DNA of 7,599 bases from PHAA01 sp964584415 (GCA_964584415.1 CAZOZX010000104.1:1-7599); one strand, 5' to 3'; shown: positions 1 to 7,150, counted from the stretch's first letter. Notes: a model not told the origin generated them from the letters alone. Translations and numbers: made by a program.

Positions 1-283
1 TGACCGATGCCATACAGGCCATATTGTTGCCGGTGAACAGTTCTGCACCAGCGATGACTACTAACATCAGGCCGACAGAGAAGACTGCGCCGAACAGGAA
101 CTGACCCCCGGATGTTCCCGCGGCTTCCATGGAACCTATCTTGGTGGCCAGGTTGGCTCCAAAACCAATGTATACCCCGGCTAAAATCCCTAATAAAAAC
201 AGCTTGCCAAATGCCATTTCGGCTTTGACTTTCCCGGCATTACATACCGCTGCGGCTATTTCCGCAGGTGACATAAAATTCAT
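1..283 (-). CDS. Formate/nitrite transporter (FNT) family channel, N-terminal part, runs off the window
   Basis: Ninety-four complete codons of the N-terminus are visible before the window edge. The protein starts MNFMSPAEIAAAV, has a first membrane segment at about residues 26-45 containing GVYIGFGANL, and a second at about 60-82 leading into the motif AGAELFTGNNM. These GxYIGFGA and AELFTGN signatures are typical of the FNT family (FocA, NirC, FdhC), pentameric channels carrying formate, nitrite or similar small anions across the cytoplasmic membrane. The ATG at 283-281 is preceded by AGGTGAG with a 7-nt spacer. The gene follows the NuoF-like gene by 46 nt on the same strand with no terminator between them. 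As the last visible gene of a formate dehydrogenase operon, formate is the inferred substrate, used for uptake or export. The remaining two thirds of the protein is outside the window. Confidence 0.9.
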   Translation of the reverse strand, partial: MNFMSPAEIAAAVCNAGKVKAEMAFGKLFLLGILAGVYIGFGANLATKIGSMEAAGTSGGQFLFGAVFSVGLMLVVIAGAELFTGNNMACMASV

Positions 284-329
284 TCGTTACCTCACCTTTC
301 ATCATCAAATATAAAATACTGGTCCTTGG

Positions 330-1553
330 TTAACCTAGTTTGGCGTTAAAATCACTTCTAAAATGACTCAGGGTAGTCAGTAACGGAGCCGGAGCTGCCT
401 GGCCCAGACCGCATAAGCATGCCCTGGACATAACCTTACCCAATCTTTCCGATAAAACCAGGTCCTGAGCAGATCCCAAACCGTTATTCACCTTATGCAC
501 TATTTCATGCATTCTCTTGGTGCCTTCCCGGCAGGGGGCACATTTGCCGCAGGATTCGTGTTCAAAGAATTTGGTGATCCGATCGACCACATCTACCAGA
601 TCGGTATTCTCATCCATCACAAAAACCGCCCCTGATCCCAGGGTGGCATCTATGGCTGACATTGAATCAAAATCAACTGCGGTATCCAGCAGGGATTCGG
701 GTATAAAACCGCCCGAGGTTCCGCCGATCTGGACCGCCTTGAATTTCTTGCCGCCGGCAACTCCGCCGCCCATCCCGAAAACAACGTCCCGGATGGTGGC
801 ATTGGTGGGCAGTTCAAAGAAAGTCTTGTTGATCACATCCCCGGTCAGGGTAAATACCTTGGTGCCAGGATATTTGGGAGCGCCGATGCCGGCAAACCAA
901 TCCGCACCTTTCTCCAGGATGACCGGTACATTAGCAAAAGTCTCAACGTTATTGACCACAGTGGGTTTGCCCCACAGACCCGCTACACCCGGGAAGGGAG
1001 GTTTGAAACGAGGTTCACCCCGATGGCCTTCAATGGATTCGATCAAAGCTGTCTCCTCACCGCAAACATAAGCCCCGGCGCCCATACGCACCTCGATATC
1101 AAACTCACCCAGTACGCCCTTGGCTTTGGCCTGGCCAATCGCGGTATTCAGGACATCAACCACATAGGGATACTCACCCCGGCAGTAGATAAATCCTTTG
1201 GTAGCTCCTATGGCATACCCGCATATTGCCATTCCTTCCAAAAGGGTATGAGGATCATTCTCCATGATGATACGGTCCTTATAGGTTCCGGGTTCTCCTT
1301 CATCAGCGTTGCAGACGACGTACTTCTGATCAGCCGGAGTGCCATAACTGAAACTCCATTTCATGCCGGCATTAAAGCCAGCTCCGCCCCGACCGCGCAA
1401 TCCCGATTTTTTTACTTCGTCGATGACCGCAGCCTGGCCCATGTCCTGGGCTTTTTTAAGTGACTGGTATCCACCGGCATTGATATAATCTTCAACTTTA
1501 AGGGGATCAATTTTTCCACAATTGCGCAGAACTATGCGCATTTCCTCTGCCAC
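330..1553 (-). CDS. nuoF: NuoF-like NADH-binding subunit of formate dehydrogenase (FMN, [4Fe-4S])
   Basis: This 407-residue protein matches the 51-kDa/NuoF flavoprotein family. It should bind FMN and NAD(H) and pass electrons between NAD(H) and the FeS chain of the catalytic subunit. Visible motifs are the glycine-rich GLRGRGGAGF (51-60), NADEGEPG (82-89), GAGAYVCGEETAL (158-170) and a C-terminal [4Fe-4S] site with Cys335, Cys338, Cys341 (ESCGKCAPC) and Cys381 (CLCGLG). It lacks the N-terminal thioredoxin-like domain and the C-terminal two-cluster ferredoxin domain found in HydB-type subunits of bifurcating hydrogenases, so it resembles plain NuoF. The start is GTG at 1553: AAGGAGGG lies 6 nt upstream, whereas the in-frame ATG four codons later is badly spaced. 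It lies 20 nt after the NuoE-like gene and is clearly in the same operon. Function in FDH rather than in complex I or hydrogenase is inferred from the neighbourhood. Confidence 0.95.
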   Translation of the reverse strand: MAEEMRIVLRNCGKIDPLKVEDYINAGGYQSLKKAQDMGQAAVIDEVKKSGLRGRGGAGFNAGMKWSFSYGTPADQKYVVCNADEGEPGTYKDRIIMENDPHTLLEGMAICGYAIGATKGFIYCRGEYPYVVDVLNTAIGQAKAKGVLGEFDIEVRMGAGAYVCGEETALIESIEGHRGEPRFKPPFPGVAGLWGKPTVVNNVETFANVPVILEKGADWFAGIGAPKYPGTKVFTLTGDVINKTFFELPTNATIRDVVFGMGGGVAGGKKFKAVQIGGTSGGFIPESLLDTAVDFDSMSAIDATLGSGAVFVMDENTDLVDVVDRITKFFEHESCGKCAPCREGTKRMHEIVHKVNNGLGSAQDLVLSERLGKVMSRACLCGLGQAAPAPLLTTLSHFRSDFNAKLG

Positions 1554-1559
1554 TATATT

Positions 1560-1567
1560 CCCTCCTT
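1560..1567 (-). promoter_or_regulatory. Ribosome binding site deciding the GTG start of the NuoF-like gene
   Basis: The minus strand reads AAGGAGGG, then a 6-nt spacer, then GTG at 1553. The only alternative nearby, ATG at 1541-1539, has just GAGGA directly abutting it. The GTG start is therefore preferred. Confidence 0.8.
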
Positions 1568-1573
1568 TCTCGT

Positions 1574-2020
1574 TTATTTGTATGCTGCCAGAATATCGCT
1601 TACTTTCTCAGCAGTCACATCACCGTAGGGTTTACTGTTGATAGTAATTACCGGGGTTGCCTGGCACTGCCCTACACATTCGGTAAACTCCAGTGCGAAT
1701 TTACCGTCGGGGGTGGTTTCACCCATCTTGATACCCAGTTCCTTTTCCAGCGCAGCCACTACTTTATCAGCGCCTGCTACATGGCAGGGAGCACTTTCGC
1801 AGATGCGGATAACATTTTTACCGCGTTTACCTACCTTAAGATAAGAGTAAAAGGTGGCGACCCCATAGGCCTTGGCCTTGGGCATATCAAAGGCTTCAGC
1901 TGCGGCTGCTACCGCTTCTTCCGGTATATAGCTGTATTCTTTTTGGATGGCATGATAGGCTTCGATAATGCCTCCCGGTACATCCTTGTAGTTGCTGATA
2001 ATTTGCTTGTAGTCTGCCAT
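1574..2020 (-). CDS. nuoE: NuoE-like thioredoxin-fold [2Fe-2S] subunit of formate dehydrogenase
   Basis: This 148-residue protein has the NuoE/24-kDa layout: a helical N-terminus (GGIIEAYHAIQKEYSYIPEEA, 16-36), the conserved AYGVATFYSYL (51-61), then a thioredoxin-like [2Fe-2S] domain. The cluster ligands are visible as Cys74 and Cys79 (CESAPC, spacing C-x4-C) and Cys115 and Cys119 (CVGQC, C-x3-C). The length is slightly below that of complex I NuoE proteins (about 160-170), as is usual for hydrogenase and FDH versions. It is expected to pair with the NuoF-like subunit encoded directly downstream and act in electron transfer between NAD(H) and the catalytic subunit in the cytoplasm. The ATG at 2020 has an essentially perfect ribosome binding site (AGGAGGTGAT at 2026-2035). 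The 63-nt gap before it is the longest within the operon and contains a small inverted repeat. Confidence 0.95.
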   Translation of the reverse strand: MADYKQIISNYKDVPGGIIEAYHAIQKEYSYIPEEAVAAAAEAFDMPKAKAYGVATFYSYLKVGKRGKNVIRICESAPCHVAGADKVVAALEKELGIKMGETTPDGKFALEFTECVGQCQATPVITINSKPYGDVTAEKVSDILAAYK

Positions 2021-2025
2021 TGTTT

Positions 2026-2035
2026 ATCACCTCCT
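2026..2035 (-). promoter_or_regulatory. Consensus Shine-Dalgarno of the NuoE-like gene
   Basis: AGGAGGTGAT on the minus strand, 5 nt before ATG 2020, is complementary to the full anti-SD of 16S rRNA. It is the strongest ribosome binding site in the operon. Together with the wider intergenic gap, it suggests independent, high-level translation of the diaphorase subunits. Confidence 0.8.
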
Positions 2036-2058
2036 GTTGCTTGAATTAGGTTATCTCT

Positions 2059-2074
2059 CAAGTCTTAGGACTTG
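2059..2074 (-). repeat. Small inverted repeat between moeA-like and nuoE-like genes
   Basis: CAAGTC, a 4-nt spacer and GACTTG form a perfect 6-bp stem just after the moeA-like stop. No U-tract follows on the minus strand, so it is not a good intrinsic terminator. It may act as an RNA processing or stability element, or may be chance. Confidence 0.35.
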
Positions 2075-2083
2075 CTAATAAAT

Positions 2084-3277
2084 CTACAACATTAATATGG
2101 ATATCTCTTGCCCCGCCTCTATGGGAGGACTGCCCCCCGGCATATCGATCAGGGCATTACAGTTTACCAGAGACCTTATCATACTGGGCTTTTGCCCCGG
2201 CAGAACGGTGACCTTCCAGCCGTTATCCCACTCGGCCCGAGCACGGATGAATCGGCGCGAGCCTGATTTCTTGTCAAAACCATTGCTGCAGGTGGCCTGT
2301 ACCGGACTGATCTCAGGGTTCAATCCCTGCATGGACTGCATAGCAGGTGCCGCGAACAACTGGAATCCAACTGCACAGGCGGCCGGATTGCCGGACAGAG
2401 CAAACAACATTTTTGAACCAAGCATAGCGGCCCCGGTATGGCTGCCGGGCTGAATAGGAACATCCCAGTAGAGAACTTCTGCGCCCAATTGCTGCATGAA
2501 CAGGGGGGCTTCGTCGCCCCTGGCAGCATAGGTTCCACCTACCATTACTAAAATATCAGCCCTTTCCAATAACTCACTAAACGTATCCAGGGCAGGTATA
2601 TTGTCATCGCCGATAATCCTGGTGGCTGTGACCATACCTCCGTTCTGCATAACCATCGCGTTGATTAAAGGAATATTACAGTCTCTGGTCTGCCCGGGTT
2701 CCGGCTGACTATCCCACGGGATTATATTTCTGCTCACACTAACAGCTGCTACCCGTGGTTTGCGGTAAACCGGGACCTGGCTGATACCAAAAGCAGCCAA
2801 TAGGGCAATAGCACCTGGGCTTAAACCCATGCCCGGGGTTATCAAAAGGTCACCCTTGGTATAATCCTCCCCGGCTTGCTTGATATTGTTGCCTGGTTTG
2901 TACGGCTCTTGGGCGAAAATAGTATTCTCCGCCCGGACGATCTTTTCTTGGGGAAACACAGCGGTGGTACCCGGCGGCAGGGTGGTCCCGGTAGAAACTC
3001 CCCAAGCCTGACCCGGCTGCAGGGGTTCCTGGGGATTATCACCCAGCAATGAAGTGCCAGCTAACCGATATTGGCCCAAATCATCTATACCCTGGTCGGA
3101 CACCGCAAATCCATCGACAGCTGACTGCGCCTGGGCGGGAAGATCACTATCCGCCCTTAATTCGGCTGCGCATACACGTCCGACTGCCTCCAGAATCGAA
3201 ACATCTTCGCTGGGCAATGAACAACATTGGCTTCTTATCATTAACTGGGCCTCTTCCAGGCTAGCGCCAAGCTTCAC
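2084..3277 (-). CDS. moeA: MoeA-family molybdopterin molybdotransferase homologue with altered active-site motifs
   Basis: This 397-residue protein has the full MoeA layout and length. Family MoeA inserts molybdate or tungstate into adenylylated molybdopterin. Conserved here are SAVDGFAV (52-59), STGTTLPPG (95-103), the AGEDYTKGD segment (135-143) and the stretch LLAAFGISQVPVYRKPRV (159-176). The usual molybdopterin-domain motifs are changed. Where STGDEL is expected there is SVSRNI (180-185). Where GGVSVGDYD is expected there is GGTYAARGDEA (247-257). The lysine-containing KPGKP loop reads QPGSH (276-280), and LPGNPVSA reads LSGNPAAC (294-301). The start is GTG at 3277, supported by GGAGGA at 3286-3291 with an 8-nt spacer inside the end of the upstream gene. 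The 2-nt gap to that gene implies translational coupling. It sits between the catalytic and diaphorase subunit genes, so a role in maturing this FDH is inferred; whether it is catalytically active by itself is doubtful. Confidence 0.9.
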   Translation of the reverse strand: MKLGASLEEAQLMIRSQCCSLPSEDVSILEAVGRVCAAELRADSDLPAQAQSAVDGFAVSDQGIDDLGQYRLAGTSLLGDNPQEPLQPGQAWGVSTGTTLPPGTTAVFPQEKIVRAENTIFAQEPYKPGNNIKQAGEDYTKGDLLITPGMGLSPGAIALLAAFGISQVPVYRKPRVAAVSVSRNIIPWDSQPEPGQTRDCNIPLINAMVMQNGGMVTATRIIGDDNIPALDTFSELLERADILVMVGGTYAARGDEAPLFMQQLGAEVLYWDVPIQPGSHTGAAMLGSKMLFALSGNPAACAVGFQLFAAPAMQSMQGLNPEISPVQATCSNGFDKKSGSRRFIRARAEWDNGWKVTVLPGQKPSMIRSLVNCNALIDMPGGSPPIEAGQEISILML

Positions 3278-3279
3278 TG

Positions 3280-4326
3280 CTAAAATCCTCCATTTTCGTT
3301 CCAGCTGGCCTTACCAAAAGGGCACTGGGGAAAATGACATATGCTGCATTCCTCACACAACCCACCATGACCCATAGCCACTATATTTTGCCGGCTAATC
3401 ATATCACCGGCGAAAATACGGGGCAACAACAGGTCGAGCGTGGTCTTGCGGCTAAATAATGCTCCCCCGGGCACACCACATATCGGCACGTGTCCCTGGT
3501 AGGCCAGCATAAACTGGGAACCAGGCAGGATCGGAGCTCCGTAAAATACTACCTCCGCTCCGGTATCCCTTATCCCCTGGGGAGTTGAATCGTCTGCATC
3601 GACGGACATCCCGCCGGTTACGATCACTAGCTGAGCGCCTTCAGCAATGAAATTATGAATCTCCCGGGATATCAATTCCGGGTGATCCGGCACGATGACC
3701 TGCCCCATCCAGCGCCCTTGGAAAGGAGCAATCTTCTGCCGTATTATCTTGGCGAATCCATCTTTGATGCGTCCGCTATTAACCTCGGTGCCGGTGGTTA
3801 CCACCGCTACCCATAAGGGCAGAAAAGGCTTTACCGTTAGCATCGGAGATTTACCGTAATATACTTTGTCGACCGCTTCCATAAGGCTTCGGTTTACCGC
3901 GATCGGAACCACCCGGGTCCCGGCTACCGTCTGCCCTTCAGCCACGATGCGGTCATTATGCAGGGTGGCAAATACTATATCATCAAGATTGTTCAGTTGG
4001 TGCAGCTGTTCGACCTGGACCTTGAGGAGTCCATCATAGGCGGCCCGCATATTGACACGGCCCTGATTGGGCTCGGTCAGCTTTAATCCAGGGCCAACCG
4101 CCAGCCTGGCCAGGTGCAGGGCGGCTTCGTCCTCGTGCACCATGTTTTCCTCAGGCTCCCAGATATATATGTTCTCCTTGCCCATGTCTTTAAGCTTGGG
4201 GACATCCTGTTCCGATATGACCTGACCCTTGCGGAAGGCCCGGTATTTTTCCCGCCCAGGCACGATCTTGGTAATGTCATATCCGAGGGTCATCCCCACC
4301 GCTTGTCCAACTGGCACCTTACGCAT
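3280..4326 (-). CDS. Molybdopterin-binding (MoeA/Mog-domain) protein with C-terminal four-Cys cluster
   Basis: This 348-residue protein belongs to the MoeA-like molybdopterin-binding proteins often found near molybdo- and tungstoenzyme genes in Clostridia. Residues 1-60 form a distinct N-terminal domain (PVGQAVGMTLGYDITKIVPG, then FRKGQVISEQDVPKL), unlike the SAVDG domain of MoeA. Residues about 170-305 are a Mog/MoaB-type fold with intact ligand motifs: TTGTEV (177-182), TGGMSVDADDSTPQGIR (237-253), LPGSQFM (267-273) and GVPGGALF (284-291). The C-terminus carries GHGGLCEECSICHFPQCPFG with Cys324, Cys327, Cys330 and Cys335, a probable metal or FeS site. ATG 4326 follows the fdhA stop by only 6 nt, with AGGTAGG at 4337-4343 as ribosome binding site. 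A role in cofactor binding, metal insertion or delivery to FdhA is inferred; the precise reaction is unknown. Confidence 0.88.
   Translation of the reverse strand: MRKVPVGQAVGMTLGYDITKIVPGREKYRAFRKGQVISEQDVPKLKDMGKENIYIWEPEENMVHEDEAALHLARLAVGPGLKLTEPNQGRVNMRAAYDGLLKVQVEQLHQLNNLDDIVFATLHNDRIVAEGQTVAGTRVVPIAVNRSLMEAVDKVYYGKSPMLTVKPFLPLWVAVVTTGTEVNSGRIKDGFAKIIRQKIAPFQGRWMGQVIVPDHPELISREIHNFIAEGAQLVIVTGGMSVDADDSTPQGIRDTGAEVVFYGAPILPGSQFMLAYQGHVPICGVPGGALFSRKTTLDLLLPRIFAGDMISRQNIVAMGHGGLCEECSICHFPQCPFGKASWNENGGF
3286..3291 (-). promoter_or_regulatory. Ribosome binding site for the GTG-started moeA-like gene, inside the preceding gene
   Basis: GGAGGA on the minus strand lies within the last codons of the upstream molybdopterin-binding protein gene, 8 nt before GTG 3277. 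It fixes the start and shows the two genes are translationally coupled. Confidence 0.75.
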
Positions 4327-4332
4327 GATCTA

Positions 4333-7023
4333 TTAACCTACCTTTTCAATCTTGACCGCTGCTACCTTGTACTCGCCGGTTCCGGTGATGGGATCCAGGT
4401 GATGACTGGTAAGAGCATTTGTCGGGGTAGCATTATAGTGGAATGACATCCATATAACGCCCGGCAGCACCCGGTCGGTAACCTTTACGTGAGTCAACAC
4501 TTCACCACGTCTTGAGGTGACCTTGACCTGACTTCCGGTCTGAATGCCGAGTTTCTCAGCATCCAAAGGATTGACTTCAGCCATTTCCTTGTTCCAGATG
4601 CTCGAAATGCCCTTGGAATAAGGAGTGGTGACGTTATAATGCTGCAGGATTCTGCCGGTAGATAACAGGAACGGGAAATCCTCATCCGGCATCTCGCCAG
4701 GCGGTATATGCTCGGAAGGCTGGAATAGTCCCATACCCCGAGTAAACTTGCCGGCATGCAGGAAGGGAGTACCGGGATGCTCGAGAGTCGGGCAAGGCCA
4801 TTGCAGGCTGTTGTTCTCGTCCAATCTTGCATAATTGATTCCGGCCATGGATGGGGATAAAGAAGCCATCTCATCCCAGATATCTTTCGGGCTGTCGTAC
4901 TGCATGGGATAACCAACCGCAGTTGACATTTGGCATATGGTCTCCCAGTTGGCCTGTCCCGGAATCGGTTCGATAGCCTTGCGTACTCTTTGCACCCGGC
5001 GCTCGGTGTTGCTGAAGGTACCATCGCACTCGGCAAAGCTGGCCGCCGGCAGGACCACGTCCGCATAAGCAGCAGTTTCAGTAAGGAACAATTCCTGTAC
5101 TACCAGGAATTCTAAATGCTCCAGGGCTTTGCGGATGTGATTGGCATCCGGATCAGTAAGCACCGGATTTTCACCCAGGATGTACATGGCTTTTACCTTG
5201 CCCTCATGGGCTCCAGCAAACATCTCCGGAATCTTCAGGCCAATCTTGGTCGGAACATCTGCGCCCCAGGCTTTATCAAATTTTTCTTTGTTGGCTTCAA
5301 CGGCAACGCCCTGGTAACCAGAATATACATTAGGCAGAGCGCCCATGTCGCAGGCTCCCTGTACGTTGTTCTGACCGCGGATCGGGCAGACGCCGACCCC
5401 GGGGCGGCCCAGGTGTCCAGTCAGCATGGCCAGGTTGGCGATGCTCATAACGTTGCGGGTTCCGCAAATATGCTCGGTTATTCCCAAAGTATAGAAGATC
5501 ATGGCTTTGTCAGTGGTCGCATACAGGCGGGCCACAGTGTAAAGATCGTCCACGGACAGGCCGGTAAGTTCAGCTACTTTTTCGGGTGGATAATTCTCTA
5601 CAATAGCCTTTAGTTCATCGTAGTTCTCACAGCGTTCTTCGATAAACTTCTTGTCTTCCAGACCCTCTTTGATAATGATATGCATTAAACCATTCAACAG
5701 GGGTATGTCGGTTCCTGGTTTCTGACGCAGCCAGATATCGGCTTCATCAACCAGATCGATATGGCGGGGATCGCAAACCACTAATTTACAGCCATTACGA
5801 GCAGCCTGCCGCATCTTATAACCGGCTACCGGGTGGGCCTCAGTGGTATTGGTTCCGATAAGTATCATCAGTTCCGCTTCATTGGTAATATCACTGAAGG
5901 GATTAGTCATAGCGCCGCTTCCAAAGGTAGTTGCCAGACCGGCAACAGTGGGAGCGTGTCAGGTACGGGCGCAATGGTCGACATTGTTTGTCCCCATATA
6001 CGCGCGGGTGAATTTTTGAACCAGGTAATTTTCTTCATTGGTACAACGGGCCGAGCTTAAGGCTGCGAATGAATCAGGGCCATATTTTGCCTTAATGTCA
6101 TTAAGGCGGCTAGCGATCACATCAAATGCTTCGTCCCAGGATGCATGTTCAAATTTACCGTTTTTCTTGATCAATGGGCTGGTGAGACGATTCTCGTTGT
6201 AGATGAAGTCCCAACCAAAACGTCCTTTAATACAGAGGCTGCGTCCATTAACCGGGCTGTCCGGATTGGAGAGCACTCCGATGATCTTTTTGTCCTTGAC
6301 CGCCAGATCGAAATTACAGCCGGTACCGCAGAATGGGCAGGTTGTTCTTACCCGCTCAATCTCCCAACGGCGAGCCAAACCTGACATGGTCTTTTCAGTG
6401 AGTGCTCCGGTAGGGCACACTGCTACGCATTGGCCGCAGAATACACAATCGGAATTGATATAGTCTACATCCCCGGCGGTAGTAGCCTTGCGATGATAAC
6501 CGCGGTTCAAATAGGACAGATTATCCTGACCGGTCATCTCTTCGCAGGCCCGAACACAAGCGCCGCACAGAATGCACTTGTTCATGTCACGAATAATAAA
6601 CGGATTGCTGTCATCTATGGCATAGCCGTGTTTCTCTCCCTGGAACGGGCTTTCTTTGATGCCATAGCGATAAGCATAGGTGGCCAGTTTGCAATCTCCC
6701 ATTTTATCGCAGGTCATGCAATCAAGGGGATGATTGGCGATGAGCAGTTCCAGTACAGTCTTTCTAGCTTCGACTACAGCCGGAGATTCTGTACTTACTA
6801 CCATACCTGGCATAACTGGAGTTACGCATGATGCTGGCAAAAGGCGATTGCCTTCAACTTCTACCACGCATAAGCGGCATGCCCCCATCAGGCTCAGATC
6901 AGGATCGTAGCATAACCTGGGAATATCGATCCCTGCCGATTCAGCAGCCTTAAGAATGGTGGTTCCTGCCGGGACTTCTACCTCCCTTCCATCGATGATA
7001 AGTTTGACTAGTTCCACTTCCAT
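4333..7023 (-). CDS. fdhA: Selenocysteine-containing formate dehydrogenase catalytic subunit (Mo/W-bis-MGD), UGA read as Sec
   Basis: This is one 896-residue protein including a selenocysteine (Sec355) encoded by the in-frame UGA at 5959-5961. It should catalyse reversible oxidation of formate to CO2 in the cytoplasm. In order it has a plant-type [2Fe-2S] domain (Cys38, 49, 52, 66); a NuoG-type His-Cys3 [4Fe-4S] site (His98, Cys102, 105, 111); two ferredoxin-type [4Fe-4S] sites (Cys150, 153, 156, 160 and Cys193, 196, 199, 203); and the molybdopterin oxidoreductase domain with its own [4Fe-4S] site (Cys229, 232, 236, 264). The active site reads DHCART-U-HAPTVAG, with the expected His after Sec. 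RGQNNVQGACDMG (about 549-561) holds the likely catalytic Arg. The C-terminal dinucleotide-binding domain is at about 783-896. The start is uncertain: ATG 7023 has AGGAG only 2 nt away, GTG 7026 overlaps that site, and GTG 7017 is ideally spaced (8 nt). The NuoG-like front end fits electron transfer with the NuoE/NuoF subunits encoded downstream. Confidence 0.95.
5930..5961 (-). promoter_or_regulatory. Bacterial SECIS element with its Sec UGA codon
   Basis: After the UGA (5959-5961) come 12 nt and then a perfect hairpin on the minus strand: GTTGCC, loop GGTCT, GGCAAC (5946-5930). The loop with its GGUCU and the spacing from UGA closely match the known Escherichia coli fdhF SECIS as I recall it. 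The element lies within the coding sequence and would recruit SelB with Sec-tRNA. The reading frame continues without a break for 541 more residues of clear FDH homology, confirming recoding rather than termination. Confidence 0.93.
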
Positions 7024-7025
7024 CA

Positions 7026-7030
7026 CTCCT
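7026..7030 (-). promoter_or_regulatory. Shine-Dalgarno of fdhA, spacing favours an alternative GTG start
   Basis: AGGAG on the minus strand lies 2 nt before ATG 7023 and 8 nt before GTG 7017. The second spacing is the usual one. Starting at 7017 would give MELVKLIIDGREVEV, which also fits the typical N-terminus of the [2Fe-2S] domain. The choice between 7023 and 7017 is unresolved. Confidence 0.5.
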
Positions 7031-7062
7031 TTTAAAAAATTCCCTACCTGGGGCAGAAATAC

Positions 7063-7090
7063 AAAAACCCCCAGCCCAGGGCTGGAGGTT
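7063..7090 (-). terminator. Intrinsic terminator in the fdhA leader (riboswitch expression platform)
   Basis: On the minus strand, AACCTCCAGCC pairs with GGCTGGGGGTT through a CTG loop. This gives 11 bp with one G-U pair, followed by a run of five T (7067-7063, two of them in the stem). It ends about 40 nt before the fdhA start, so it would abort transcription of the whole operon unless disrupted. Its 5' arm is complementary to the 3' end of the upstream aptamer, which makes it a conditional terminator. Confidence 0.88.
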
Positions 7091-7150
7091 AAATGTCTGA
7101 AAGCACGCGCACACGCGACGTCAAAGAAGTCTCACATAAATAAGACTCTC

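Noticed and set aside
284..329. Possible terminator between the NuoF-like gene and the FNT channel
   Set aside because: Only a short GGTTAACC palindrome, no GC-rich stem or U-tract; transcription likely continues.
517..1071. Long plus-strand open frame opposite the NuoF-like gene
   Set aside because: Antisense to a clearly coding gene, with no recognisable motif and no ribosome binding site; a shadow frame.
5116..5613. Long plus-strand open frame opposite the second half of fdhA
   Set aside because: Same reason: the minus-strand frame has strong FDH homology and this one shows no family features.
4333..7023. fdhA read as a pseudogene or as two separate genes because of the internal stop
   Set aside because: The stop is TGA at the exact Sec position of FDH, a SECIS hairpin follows, and both halves are intact and in frame.
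7105..7118. CGCG-TGTG-CGCG hairpin between aptamer and terminator
   Set aside because: Only a 4-bp stem in a linker; no evidence that it does more than separate the two elements.
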